A DNA stretch of 64,000 nucleotides from Micrococcus sp. 2A (GTDB lineage Bacteria > Actinomycetota > Actinomycetes > Actinomycetales > Micrococcaceae), in the NCBI RefSeq assembly GCF_039519235.1, contig NZ_CP154351.1, positions 2,232,001-2,296,000 of the forward strand. Direction: 5' to 3'. The stretch's first letter is position 1. The number at the start of each line of letters is the position of its first letter. The notes below the pieces were generated by a model. It was not told the origin of the DNA. It ran no database searches and saw only the letters and a list, made by a program, of their open reading frames with translations. Of this stretch, positions 16,658-25,751 are shown one piece after another. Position numbers and translations under genes: made by a program.

Positions 16658-17839
16658 ATGCGCTACCCCGTGCCCGGCCCGGCCCAGCCGAACAGCCCCT
16701 TCACGCCGGGGTACGGGCGTCGCCCACTCGTGTTCGGCGGCCACGAAGACCTGCTCCGCGACATGGGCAGAGTCTTCCAAGACCATGACTTCGGCGAGAA
16801 CCAGTCCGTCCTCCTGTCCGGACTGAGGGGCGCCGGAAAGACCTCCATGCTGCAGCGGATCGAAGACCTCGCCCGGGATGCCGGTTGGCTCGTGATCAGC
16901 GAGGATGCCAGCGCGGGCCTCCAACGCAGGCTGGTGGAGAGCACGTTGCCAGACGTCGTGAACTCCCTGCCCCGGCAGACCAAACGTGAGCTCAAGGAAC
17001 TGGGGCTCTGGCACTTCTCCGCCGCGTGGGAGGTCACAGAGCGTCCCTCTCGTCCCCTCATGCGCAATGATCTGGTGACCGTTGCCCGACATGCCGGGGT
17101 GCGCGGAATCCTCATCACGATCGACGAGGTCTCCTCGGGCAAGACGCGCCTACGAGAGGTCAGCGCCGTCGCACGGGAGGTCTCCCATGCAATCAGCCGC
17201 GGAGCGGACATCGTGGTGGCTTTCGCCGGCATCAAGGTCGACCTCGATGAGCTCGTACGACAGGAACACACGACCTTTCTCCGCCGCTCCCGGACCGCCG
17301 ACTTCCACCGACTTTCCCCGAGGGAGACCCGCCACGTCCTCGCGGAGACGGCACGCCTCGGCGGCCGGGAGTTCACCGCAGAAGCCCTGGAGATGCTGAT
17401 CGCCGCGGCCCAGGGCTACCCCTACCTCGTCCAGCTGCTGGGCGACTACGCGTGGCGACACCGCCCGGCCCATCCCCGGATCGACCTGTCCGCCGCCGAG
17501 GCAGCCCGCGACCGGGGGCTGCAGGCGGTGATGGACCGTGTGCTGTCGAAGGTCTTCAACGACCTCTCCGCCAAGGATCAGGAGTTCCTCCGCGCCATGG
17601 CTGTCGACGAGGAGCGATCCCGCATCGGCGACATCACCGCGCGCCTCGGCTCCTACAGCCAGTATGTGAATCAGTATCGGAACCGACTCATCGACAGCGG
17701 CTACGTGCAGCCGGACGGATACGGGTACCTCCGCTTCGCCCTTCCCTACCTCGGCGCCTACATCCGCTCTCTGACCGACAGGGGCCCGGCGTCGGCTCCG
17801 GACGACGACTGGAGCGCCTACCCGCCACCCCTGACATGA
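16658..17839 (+). CDS. Stand-alone AAA ATPase with C-terminal winged helix (Orc1/Cdc6-like layout)
   Basis: 393 residues. Walker A GLRGAGKTS lies near residue 55, Walker B ILITIDEVSSG near 150, and sensor-like AFAGIKVDL follows. Residues 320-370 (RIGDITARLGSYSQYVNQYRNRLIDSGYVQ) look like a winged helix, as in archaeal-type and mobile-element AAA ATPases. The promoter has TACGAT at 16646-16651, 6 nt before the ATG. The upstream spacer is unusually A-rich for this genome and the codon use is slightly less GC-biased, which suggests acquisition. Function unknown; a DNA-linked or defence-linked role is speculation. Confidence 0.75.
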   Translation: MRYPVPGPAQPNSPFTPGYGRRPLVFGGHEDLLRDMGRVFQDHDFGENQSVLLSGLRGAGKTSMLQRIEDLARDAGWLVISEDASAGLQRRLVESTLPDVVNSLPRQTKRELKELGLWHFSAAWEVTERPSRPLMRNDLVTVARHAGVRGILITIDEVSSGKTRLREVSAVAREVSHAISRGADIVVAFAGIKVDLDELVRQEHTTFLRRSRTADFHRLSPRETRHVLAETARLGGREFTAEALEMLIAAAQGYPYLVQLLGDYAWRHRPAHPRIDLSAAEAARDRGLQAVMDRVLSKVFNDLSAKDQEFLRAMAVDEERSRIGDITARLGSYSQYVNQYRNRLIDSGYVQPDGYGYLRFALPYLGAYIRSLTDRGPASAPDDDWSAYPPPLT

Positions 17840-17896
17840 AAGGTGCCGACCCGGGCCGCGGGGACACCACAGGAGCGTCCCCGCTACCGTGACCCC

Positions 17897-18808
17897 ATGC
17901 TGACCTCCTCCGTCGCCGCCTGGCTGCTGACCACGTCCCCCAAGAACCCGGAAGAGCTCCAGCGCGACCTGCCCTCCGCCGTCGACGAGACCGGCCAGGT
18001 GGCCCAGGCCGTCACCCAGATCGTCACGGCGGTGGACCTGGTGGGCGTGTTCTTCTTCGCGATCTCCGGCGCCATCCTGGCCGTCCGGAAGGGGTACGAC
18101 ATCGTCGGCTCGCTACTGCTGGCGCTCATGGTGGGCACCGGTGGCGGCGTGATCCGCGACCTGATCGTCAACCAGGACGTCCCGTCCGCCTTCCGCAACC
18201 CGTGGTATCTCATCCTGCCCGTGCTGGCGTCCCTGGCCGTGTTCTTCAAGGTCTTCGACGGCGAGCGCGGCAAGAACGCCGTGATGCTCGTGGACGCGGT
18301 GGGCCTGGCCGTGTACTGCGTGGTCGGCACCCGGATCGCGCTGCTCGGGGGCCTCTCCCCCGTCTCGGCCGCGGTGCTCGGGCTCGTCACGGCGGTGGGC
18401 GGCGGCCTGCTGCGCGACGTGGTGGCGGGCGAGCCTCCGGCCGTGTTCGGCGGGCGCGGCTGGTACGCCGTGCCTGCGCTGATCGGCGCCGCCGCCACCT
18501 CCGCGCTGGGCCAGGCCGAGTGGCTGAGCATCTACACGATGCTCGCGGTGATGCTCGTGGTCCTGACGCTGCGCGCGGTCTCCCTGCGCAAGGAGTGGAT
18601 GGCCCCGGGCGCGGAGATCACCGGGGAGACCCAGCGCCAGCGCATGGACCCGGACGGCGCCCCGCCCGTGCCGGACGTCCGGGACCAGGGCAGCCCCGCC
18701 GACCCGCCGCGCGAGAGCGGCCAGGAGCCCACCACGCCCACCCCGCAGGTCGAGGAGAGCGCCATGGACCGCGCCGTCGAGGGCGACGACGGCGCCTACC
18801 GCCACTGA
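17897..18808 (+). CDS. TRIC-type cation channel family membrane protein (UPF0126), first copy
   Basis: 303 residues. About seven membrane segments in two repeats, each with the glycine-rich kink motif: MVGTGGGVIRDLIV and VTAVGGGLLRDVVAGEPP. These GGG-(I/L)-RD motifs mark bacterial TRIC channels, trimeric K+ channels. The C-terminal 70 residues are a polar Pro/Asp/Glu tail. -10 box TACCGT lies 6 nt before the ATG. A second family member follows after 28 nt. Confidence 0.88.
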   Translation: MLTSSVAAWLLTTSPKNPEELQRDLPSAVDETGQVAQAVTQIVTAVDLVGVFFFAISGAILAVRKGYDIVGSLLLALMVGTGGGVIRDLIVNQDVPSAFRNPWYLILPVLASLAVFFKVFDGERGKNAVMLVDAVGLAVYCVVGTRIALLGGLSPVSAAVLGLVTAVGGGLLRDVVAGEPPAVFGGRGWYAVPALIGAAATSALGQAEWLSIYTMLAVMLVVLTLRAVSLRKEWMAPGAEITGETQRQRMDPDGAPPVPDVRDQGSPADPPRESGQEPTTPTPQVEESAMDRAVEGDDGAYRH

Positions 18809-18836
18809 TTCCCCCTCCCCCTGGAAAGGAGCCGCC

Positions 18837-19838
18837 GTGGACCTGCAGCAGCTGTTCGCCGAGCTGGCCGACGTCCCCTGGCTGCTGACCGTCCTGGACC
18901 TGGTGGGGGTGTTCTTCTTCGCGGTCTCCGGGGCGCTGCTGGCCGCGCGCAAGGACTTCGACCTGGTGGGCTCCGTGGCGTTGGCCCTGTTGGCGGGCCT
19001 GGGCGGCGGCATCACCCGGGACATCGTCCTGGACCGAGGCCTGCCGGCATCGCTGCAGGACCCGATCTACCTGGCCCCGCCCGTGCTGGTGTCCCTGCTG
19101 GTGTACGTCAAAGTGATCCACCCGAACCGCCTGAACCTGACCATCACGCTGTTCGACGCGGCGGGCCTGGCCCTGTTCACGGTCTCCGGCGTGATGATCG
19201 CCCACGCGATGGGCGTGCACCCGGTGTCCGTGGTGGTGGTGGCCACCGTGGGCGCCCTCGGCGGCGGGGTGCTGCGGGACATCGTGGCCAACGAGGTGCC
19301 GTCCATCTTCGACCCCCGCGGCGTGTACGTGATGCCCGCCGTGGTGGGGGCGGCCGCGGCGGAGCTCGTGGCGCAGCGCGGTGCCCTGAACGCGTTCACG
19401 GGCTTCCTGATCGCGCTCCTGGTCTTCACGGTGCGCATGCTCGCGTACCGCTACCAATGGCGCCTGCCCGGCGCGGACGTCAGCCAGGACAAGGACCGAC
19501 TGGACCGCCTGCGCCGCCTCGCGGAGCAGGCGCAGAAGGCGGCCGTCCGACGCGCGGCCCGCGCCCGGGAGCGGGGGCCGCGGGCGGCCTTCGGCCCCGC
19601 CGAGGAGTACGAGGGCCAGGTGCGTGTGGAGGACTGGGACCCGGACACCCAGGCCATCACGGTGGTGGACGAGGCGACCCGCCAGTCCGTTCGTTACCAC
19701 CCGGAGACCGGCATCATGGACGTCACGGACCTGCGCACCGGCCGCACCCGGTCCTACGACGACCCGGACGACGACTGGGTGGTGGACACCGGCTCGGCCG
19801 AGGGCGCGGACGCGGACCGGGACGACGCCGGCCGGTGA
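18837..19838 (+). CDS. TRIC-type cation channel family membrane protein, second copy
   Basis: 333 residues from a GTG start preceded by GGAAAGGAG. TRIC motifs LLAGLGGGITRDIVLDRGLP and VGALGGGVLRDIVANEVPS appear in both halves of the membrane part (residues 15-210). The C-terminal 120 residues are cytoplasmic, charged and contain a predicted Arg-rich coiled segment followed by an acidic stretch, which the first copy lacks. The tandem pair may form distinct or mixed trimers. Confidence 0.88.
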   Translation: MDLQQLFAELADVPWLLTVLDLVGVFFFAVSGALLAARKDFDLVGSVALALLAGLGGGITRDIVLDRGLPASLQDPIYLAPPVLVSLLVYVKVIHPNRLNLTITLFDAAGLALFTVSGVMIAHAMGVHPVSVVVVATVGALGGGVLRDIVANEVPSIFDPRGVYVMPAVVGAAAAELVAQRGALNAFTGFLIALLVFTVRMLAYRYQWRLPGADVSQDKDRLDRLRRLAEQAQKAAVRRAARARERGPRAAFGPAEEYEGQVRVEDWDPDTQAITVVDEATRQSVRYHPETGIMDVTDLRTGRTRSYDDPDDDWVVDTGSAEGADADRDDAGR

Positions 19839-19859
19839 GACGGTCTATGCTGGAGGTCC

Positions 19860-21407
19860 ATGACCGGCACCGCAGACAGCGTCCCCACCATGGCCCCCTC
19901 CACCTCGGACTCGACCTCCCGCCCCCTCGGGTTCGACCGGGAGAAGTACATCGAGCTCCAGTCCCAGCACATCCAGGAACGCCGCCGCCAGCTCGGCGGC
20001 AAGCTCTACCTGGAGATGGGCGGCAAGCTCTTCGACGACCTGCACGCCTCCCGCGTGCTGCCCGGCTTCACCCCGGACAACAAGATCGCGATGCTCGACC
20101 GCATCAAGGACGAGACCGAGATCCTGGTGTGCTTCAACGCCAAGGACCTCGAGCGGAACAAGGTCCGCGCGGACCTGGGCATCACGTACGAGGACGACGT
20201 CCTGCGCCTCGTGGACGTGTTCCGGGAGCGCGGGTTCCTGGTGGAGCACGTGGTGGTCACGCAGCTGGAGGACGCCAACCACCGCGCGCTGGCGTTCCTC
20301 GAGAAGCTCGAGCGCCTCGGCCTGAAGGTGGCCCGCCACCGCGTGATCCCCGGCTACCCGCACGCCATGTCCACGATCGTCTCGGAGCAGGGCTTCGGCG
20401 CGAATGAGTGGTCCGAGACCACGCGGGACCTCGTCGTCGTGACGGCCCCCGGCCCGGGCTCCGGCAAGCTGGCGACGTGCCTGAGCCAGGTGTACAACGA
20501 TCGGCAGCGGGGCATCCCGGCCGGCTACGCGAAGTTCGAGACGTTCCCCATCTGGAACCTGCCGCTCGAGCACCCGGTGAACGCCGCCTACGAGGCCGCC
20601 ACCGTGGACCTGGACGACATCAACCTGATCGACCCGTTCCACCTGGCCGAGTACGGCGAGCGGGTGACCAGCTACAACCGCGACGTCGAGGTGTTCCCGC
20701 TGCTGTCCGCGCTGCTGGAGAAGGTCACGGGCACCACCCCGTACAAGTCCCCCACGGACATGGGCGTGAACATGGCCGGCGCGGCGATCGTGGACGACGA
20801 GGTGTGCCAGGAGGCCGCGAAGCAGGAGATCATCCGGCGCTACTACAAGGCTCAGGTCAACGAGGCCCTGGAGGGCGCGGACGACACCGAGTCCGAGCGC
20901 GTGGCCCTGGTGATGTCCAAGCTGGGGCTGAGCTCGGAGGACCGCCCGGTGGTGGGCGCCGCGCAGTTGGTGGCCGAGCGCACCGGTGAGCCCGGCGCGG
21001 CCGTGCAGCTGGCGGACGGCACCCTGGTGACCGGCAAGACCTCGGAGCTGCTGGGCTGTTCCGCGGCGGTGCTGCTCAACGCCCTCAAGGTGCTGGCCGG
21101 CATCGAGGACGACGTGCACCTGCTCTCCCCCGCCTCGATCGAGCCGATCCAGACGCTCAAGACCGTGCACCTGGGCTCCAAGAACCCGCGGCTGCACACG
21201 GATGAGGTGCTGATCGCACTCTCCGTGTCCGCGGCGACCGACGAGAACGCGAAGGCGGCCGTCGACCAGCTGGCGAGCCTCGAGGGCTGCGACGTGCACA
21301 CGACGACGATCCTCGGCTCCGTGGACGAGGGCATCTTCCGGTCCCTGGGGATGCTCGTGACGAGCGAGCCGAAGTTCCAGAAGAAGGGGCTGTACCGGAA
21401 GCGGTGA
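19860..21407 (+). CDS. DUF1846 family protein
   Basis: 515 residues. The family begins at about residue 24 ([16 protein letters not shown]), with [25 protein letters not shown]. Later motifs [16 protein letters not shown], a P-loop-like turn, and [17 protein letters not shown] are highly conserved in DUF1846. The family is widespread in firmicutes and actinobacteria and has no settled function; a nucleotide-binding enzyme is suggested by the P-loop-like turn. A -10-like TATGCT and a GGAGG lie just upstream. It ends the + strand cluster, before the defence island. Confidence 0.88.
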   Translation: MTGTADSVPTMAPSTSDSTSRPLGFDREKYIELQSQHIQERRRQLGGKLYLEMGGKLFDDLHASRVLPGFTPDNKIAMLDRIKDETEILVCFNAKDLERNKVRADLGITYEDDVLRLVDVFRERGFLVEHVVVTQLEDANHRALAFLEKLERLGLKVARHRVIPGYPHAMSTIVSEQGFGANEWSETTRDLVVVTAPGPGSGKLATCLSQVYNDRQRGIPAGYAKFETFPIWNLPLEHPVNAAYEAATVDLDDINLIDPFHLAEYGERVTSYNRDVEVFPLLSALLEKVTGTTPYKSPTDMGVNMAGAAIVDDEVCQEAAKQEIIRRYYKAQVNEALEGADDTESERVALVMSKLGLSSEDRPVVGAAQLVAERTGEPGAAVQLADGTLVTGKTSELLGCSAAVLLNALKVLAGIEDDVHLLSPASIEPIQTLKTVHLGSKNPRLHTDEVLIALSVSAATDENAKAAVDQLASLEGCDVHTTTILGSVDEGIFRSLGMLVTSEPKFQKKGLYRKR

Positions 21408-21480
21408 GGCGGGGCGGTACTTGCGGTCGCTTTCGTTGATGAAACGGGCGACCCCTGGGCGTTTTCGTTCGAGAAGCGGG

Positions 21481-21509
21481 AGCGGGCCGCCCGTGGGTCA
21501 CGGCCCGCT
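21481..21509. terminator. Hairpin after the DUF1846 gene
   Basis: A 9-bp stem AGCGGGCCG / CGGCCCGCT with an 11-nt loop, between the convergent DUF1846 and vsr genes. Confidence 0.65.
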
Positions 21510-21967
21510 CAGGAGGCCCCGGCGGTGCGCCGGGGCCTCCGTGCATTCACGACGTCGATGATCCGCTCGGCGACGACAGCCGGGTCCTCGTGCTCCCAGA
21601 AGCGGAGGACGAGCCAACCTCGCTCGGTCAGTACTCGGGTGGTCTCCGCGTCACGAGTGCGATTGGTGGCCACCTTGTCCGACCAGTAGCCGCCGTTGGC
21701 CTTCGGAGCGATGTAGTGCTCCGGACAGCCGTGCCAGTAGCAGCCGTCGATGAGCACGACCACACGAGCGGGCCGGAACAGGATATCCACGGTGCGGCGC
21801 AGGTCCTTCTCCGGCCGAGCGTTGACACGGTAGCGCAGGCCGGCTACGTGGAGCCGGCGACGGACGGCGAGCTCGGGCTTGGTGTCTCGGGCCCTGTTCC
21901 CGCGCATCGTCGCGCGCGCCACCGGAGAGGAAGCCCAAGAGGTGCCTTCGGAACCTCTGCCCGTCAT
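21509..21967 (-). CDS. vsr: Very short patch repair-type endonuclease (Vsr)
   Basis: 152 residues. Vsr motifs run RGNRARDTKPELAVRRRLH, GLRYRV, then TVDILFRPARVVVLIDGCYWHGCPEHY with the catalytic Asp and zinc-binding Cys/His, and GWLVLRFWEHE. Vsr nicks at T:G mismatches left by deamination of 5-methylcytosine, so it accompanies C5 methyltransferases; one is encoded at the start of this operon. The first ATG overlaps the previous gene by 4 bp; a family-like start MRGNRARD at 21907 is possible. Vsr-like proteins can also serve as restriction nucleases. Confidence 0.93.
   Translation of the reverse strand: MTGRGSEGTSWASSPVARATMRGNRARDTKPELAVRRRLHVAGLRYRVNARPEKDLRRTVDILFRPARVVVLIDGCYWHGCPEHYIAPKANGGYWSDKVATNRTRDAETTRVLTERGWLVLRFWEHEDPAVVAERIIDVVNARRPRRTAGAS
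21512..21540. terminator. Hairpin overlapping the 3' end of vsr
   Basis: A perfect 13-bp stem GGAGGCCCCGGCG with a 3-nt loop lies just inside the last vsr codons. It probably blocks read-through from the + strand side. Confidence 0.6.
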
Positions 21968-22863
21968 CTCCCTCCGAAGAGACGCCGAAGCGTGGGCCGG
22001 CGACGGGCAGTGGCCTGCGGCACCGACTCAGGAGCAAATTCCACCGGAGCCAGGGACTCGCTCGCGACCGCATCAACAGCCATGGTCGATGACTTCGCGC
22101 CTCTCACATCACGGCCCCGCGGCTCTGATGCCTCCTGATACTGGTGGTCCACGACAGAGCGCAGACAATCCTCATCACTCGTCGTCAGATCAGCGAAGCC
22201 TGTAGCGGCTCGAATCGGCATGATGAACTGCCGATAGCCTTCCCCCGTCTTCTCTCCTCTGGCAGTCCCCTCAGCAAGGAACTTCTCCATCACGATTCGA
22301 GCAACGGCCGGGTTTCTCCATAAGGAGGGTCTCTCGAGAATGGCAGCGTAGAGGTCCTCCGAGGGACGGCGGGACTCCACAATCTCGGGGCCGAACAACA
22401 CCCACCGCTTCCAAAGCCTCTCCATCACATGCCGCCGGTTGCCACCGATGAGGCGATCTTGGAACGACTTACGACTCGGCGCTGTCTGGGAGGAGCGAAT
22501 TCGACGCGTTGCCAGGTCGGGGAGCAGGGCGAGAGCTAGGAAGTCCCAGACCTGTGGGTGAGCGAACTCCGCGCGTTGTCCAGAGGACATCGTGAAGAGG
22601 GCGCGGCCGAGAGCCAGGTCGAAGTCCGCCATGCTCGGCTGCGGCGCGATAGAGACTTCTTTAAGCAGGGCCTCACGCAACCGCAGCAGCTCGTCCACTG
22701 TGGCAGGAGCTCCGCCGGTGGAGGGGAAGGCATCAGGAGCCGCCACGGCATCCTCAACCACCCCACGGTCGAATTCCATCACCCCGTCGCTCTCCCACAG
22801 GAAGATGCGCTGCTGGCGTGCAGCTGTCGGCGACAGTCGCGGCATGAGCGTGTACTGATTCAT
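21964..22863 (-). CDS. Unknown protein of the GHKL-Z1 defence operon (possibly DUF6339)
   Basis: 299 residues, soluble. Helical sequence with a central WDFLALALLPDLATRRI and a basic RDRLIGGNRRHVMERLWKRW-like patch. Residues 240-299 are low-complexity and end in a basic tail (RRRPTLRRLFGGR). It resembles a family I recall as DUF6339 in similar operons, but this is uncertain. It overlaps its neighbours by 4 bp on each side, so stoichiometric co-translation is likely. The basic patches would suit nucleic-acid contact. Function unknown. Confidence 0.8.
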   Translation of the reverse strand: MNQYTLMPRLSPTAARQQRIFLWESDGVMEFDRGVVEDAVAAPDAFPSTGGAPATVDELLRLREALLKEVSIAPQPSMADFDLALGRALFTMSSGQRAEFAHPQVWDFLALALLPDLATRRIRSSQTAPSRKSFQDRLIGGNRRHVMERLWKRWVLFGPEIVESRRPSEDLYAAILERPSLWRNPAVARIVMEKFLAEGTARGEKTGEGYRQFIMPIRAATGFADLTTSDEDCLRSVVDHQYQEASEPRGRDVRGAKSSTMAVDAVASESLAPVEFAPESVPQATARRRPTLRRLFGGR

Positions 22864-23765
22864 GCATCTCCCTCCAGCAAGTGAGTCGCGGACATCAAGA
22901 GGTACTCGAAGTACTCGGGCTCATCTCGGTAGATTCCACACACCTCCCGAAGTGAACGTTGGAAGAACCGAGCCGCGATCCGAGCCGCGGCAGCGGCGAT
23001 GGACTCAGGGTTTTCCTCGGCCACCGCGTCCACACCACCGCTCAGAGACGCATCGGACCCACTCTCCGCAAGATCCCGACTGAGGCGATGGGCGGCGGCG
23101 ATCAGCTGGCGTGCGATGTCAGCCTCAAGCAGTGCCATAGAAATGCGTGGTGCTGTGCCGTCGAGCAGGTCGATCGCTTGGGGATAGTCCTCGTTCACAT
23201 AGAGGCGCATCGACGACCTGAATCCGTCCTCGAGACCCGCAGCGTAGAGGTCGAAGCGCCACGGGGCCGCTTGCCAGGACTCATTCCTGAACGACACCAC
23301 GCTTACCGGGAAGCCCGGCTGACTCGGTTCCAGCGAGACCTTCTCCGTTTTGGCCTCCGCCACGATCCGGTCTCGGAGCCAGGGCTGGTCAGCAACCGGC
23401 GCCACGATCGTGGCCGCCAAATCGAGCTGAGCCGTGACCTCATGTGCATCAAGACGTAGCTCTCCACGCGCGACAAAACGGTCTCCGCTCCGCGTCAACG
23501 GTGTTCGGCGCGAGAGGATGAACGCCGTCGCCGAGCAGGTCACAGAAACCACGAGTACAGGAGCCCCCGGTGATTCAAGTGCCTCCAGCGCGTCAGCATC
23601 AACGCTCACGTCGATCAGAAATGTGAGAGAAGAGTTTGCATCGCAATGCTCCGCGAGATCCTGGAGAGAGACATCGCGACCATCGCAGTCGACCGCCCAC
23701 CGCTGCCACGAGGCGGAGCTCGGGTCCAGACGGGGAAACGGTGAGAGGAACAACGGCGCCATCAA
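22860..23765 (-). CDS. Unknown protein of the GHKL-Z1 defence operon
   Basis: 301 residues, soluble. The N-terminal half is predicted beta-rich (LTFLIDVSVDADALEAL, VLVVSVTCSATAFILS). The C-terminal half is helical with Ala-rich segments (ESIAAAAARIAARFFQRSL). A motif FRNESWQAAPWRFDLYAAGLEDGFRS is unusual, but I recognise no family. Start and stop overlap the neighbouring genes by 4 bp (ATGA). It always being next to the GHKL ATPase in related operons would support a partner role; this cannot be tested here. Confidence 0.8.
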   Translation of the reverse strand: MMAPLFLSPFPRLDPSSASWQRWAVDCDGRDVSLQDLAEHCDANSSLTFLIDVSVDADALEALESPGAPVLVVSVTCSATAFILSRRTPLTRSGDRFVARGELRLDAHEVTAQLDLAATIVAPVADQPWLRDRIVAEAKTEKVSLEPSQPGFPVSVVSFRNESWQAAPWRFDLYAAGLEDGFRSSMRLYVNEDYPQAIDLLDGTAPRISMALLEADIARQLIAAAHRLSRDLAESGSDASLSGGVDAVAEENPESIAAAAARIAARFFQRSLREVCGIYRDEPEYFEYLLMSATHLLEGDA

Positions 23766-25747
23766 GCCCCCCTGCCCACGACGAGGTCGAAGGTCATCGC
23801 CGCGGTGAAGTGGGGCGTGATCTTCACCGACCCCTCAGTCGGTCCTGTGATCGCGATGGTAGGTCCCGAACGACGTTCAGTACCCAGGGCCCACTCCACG
23901 TCGACATTCGACGCATCCATCTCCACCGCACCGCCCCACTCACGCGCCTTGACCACCGCCTCCACGATTCTCTCGCGTCCCTCCTCGTTCTGCACTTCGA
24001 AGTCAATCTCCCAGGCTCCACCTGGGAGCTGCCGGCTGCCTCGAAGGTGCACCGTGGCGTTGCCCTGGTTGCCTGGCCTTCGACGTCCGCCGGACGAGGA
24101 TCCACCCGCGTGGTCCCCCTGTGCAGTCGTGTCCTCCGAGCTCGACATGCTTCCGGGAGAACTCGGGACGGGAGGTCCTGAAAGGGAGGTGTCCAAGTCC
24201 GTCGGCACGAATGAGTTGAGGGCACGGGAAAGCACGCGCGCGGACCGGACCTCTCCCCGGATCTTCTTCGCCGAGTCCTTGCGGACAAAGCCGCGCACCT
24301 TGGAGGTCACGTTCTGCATCGTGTGGCCTACGACGTAGACCGCCACGGGGTTGTCCGGGATCGAGACATTCCAGGCGTCATGCGTCGCCGGCTCTGATGC
24401 AGCGAAATGCCGATCGCACTCCGGAGTCGGCTTGAAAACGCCGAACCACTCGTACATCTCGCCTTCGTCGACAGGCATCGGAGTGTAATTGACCACGATC
24501 TCCGTCTCGGAACGCATCACGGAAAGGCTGTCCCGCTTGCGTGTCTCCTCATCGGAGGCCAGCGGGTCCCTTAGAACCTTCGCCATGTAGAGGTGTCCCG
24601 TCGTCCGATCATCGCGCCCGCCGAAGTAGTCCTCAAGCGGGTAGCCTGCAGAGGCCTTGGGGTTCAGACGGATTGGAGTCACTGCCTCCTCTCGGATGCC
24701 GACCGGGACAGCCCACGGAGAGGCGGCGTCTTCTCCGAGCTGAGCAGATCGGATGGCGGCGAGGCCGTGCGCATACACGGGAAGACGCTCCTCGACGACA
24801 GTGGCGATGTCTACCTCCTCACCACGTACGGAGAACTGGACGATCATGGGGGCATCCCCGTCACCGTATGGCACCACCTTGGGCCAGGCACTCGCCACCA
24901 GCGCATCGAGCATCTGTTGCCCGAGCATGTCGCACTGCTCGTCCGTGCCCACCGGGACCCACTCGTCCACGTCGCCGTCCCGGTGAGTGAGCACGGTAGG
25001 AGCGAGGACGAGGATCGACGTCCCCGTCTCCTCCTCGCCGAAATGCGTCTCGAACAGCGCCTCGCCCAGGAATTTGGCGTGGTCACCGCGCAAGGGGAGG
25101 ATCTCCTCCTGGTCCATGTCTCCCCACCAGTGGGCTCCCGTGTACCGCTTGCCACCGATGTCGAACTCATCGTGGAGAGCCGAGGCGATGAGCCTGTCCT
25201 CGAGAGTCCCGTCGCCTCGTTCGCACCGGGTCCAGTAGACGACGGCATGGGCTGCCGACGCCTCAAAGGTCGCCGTCTTGCCGAAGCCGTAGGTCCCTCC
25301 AGATCCGCCCCCCTGGGGCTTCGTGGTCCCGATGTCGAAGACGAAGGCGTTGAAGTTGTTCGGCTGTCCGGGTAGGGCGGCTTCGCCTGACCTGACGGGC
25401 CCGTTCAAGCCGGTGGTCCCACGGTCGAAGATCTCCACCACATGGAGGTCGGGAGAGGTCAGCGCGGCCTGCAACTTTCCCAGCTTCAGCTCCTCAGTGA
25501 TCTCCGTGAAGATTTCCGTGGAGAGAATCTCCCGGACAGAGGTGTCCGCGCGGCGGATGCTGGCGCCGTAGGCGGGGAACCAGTTCTCATGATCTGCCGC
25601 GTCCCATGAGTTCTGCAGGGTCTCCCGAACAAGGACGTCCAGGCGGGTGAGATGACCCTGGGTATTCAGAAGTTTGCCGCGGCCTCCGCTGGTCTGGTCA
25701 CCCGGCCCACGAGGCTTGGAGTAGCGGCGCAGTCGAACCTCAGCCAC
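23762..25747 (-). CDS. GHKL-family ATPase (MutL/MORC/Hsp90-type) of a restriction-like system
   Basis: About 661 residues. The N-box LVRETLQNSWDA is near residues 39-50 (Glu catalytic, Asn binds Mg), the G1 box EIFDRGTTG near 105-113, and the glycine-rich lid GGGSGGTYGFGKTATF near 146-161. These define the Bergerat ATP fold. The C-terminal 450 residues are unassigned, ending in a beta-rich domain (HLRGSRQLPGGAWEIDFEVQ). Such ATPases dimerise on ATP and clamp DNA. AGGAGG lies 9 nt before the GTG at 25747; TTG at 25750 or further upstream is possible. It follows the nuclease gene by 4 nt. Confidence 0.88.
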   Translation of the reverse strand: MAEVRLRRYSKPRGPGDQTSGGRGKLLNTQGHLTRLDVLVRETLQNSWDAADHENWFPAYGASIRRADTSVREILSTEIFTEITEELKLGKLQAALTSPDLHVVEIFDRGTTGLNGPVRSGEAALPGQPNNFNAFVFDIGTTKPQGGGSGGTYGFGKTATFEASAAHAVVYWTRCERGDGTLEDRLIASALHDEFDIGGKRYTGAHWWGDMDQEEILPLRGDHAKFLGEALFETHFGEEETGTSILVLAPTVLTHRDGDVDEWVPVGTDEQCDMLGQQMLDALVASAWPKVVPYGDGDAPMIVQFSVRGEEVDIATVVEERLPVYAHGLAAIRSAQLGEDAASPWAVPVGIREEAVTPIRLNPKASAGYPLEDYFGGRDDRTTGHLYMAKVLRDPLASDEETRKRDSLSVMRSETEIVVNYTPMPVDEGEMYEWFGVFKPTPECDRHFAASEPATHDAWNVSIPDNPVAVYVVGHTMQNVTSKVRGFVRKDSAKKIRGEVRSARVLSRALNSFVPTDLDTSLSGPPVPSSPGSMSSSEDTTAQGDHAGGSSSGGRRRPGNQGNATVHLRGSRQLPGGAWEIDFEVQNEEGRERIVEAVVKAREWGGAVEMDASNVDVEWALGTERRSGPTIAITGPTEGSVKITPHFTAAMTFDLVVGRGA

Positions 25748-25751
25748 CAAG

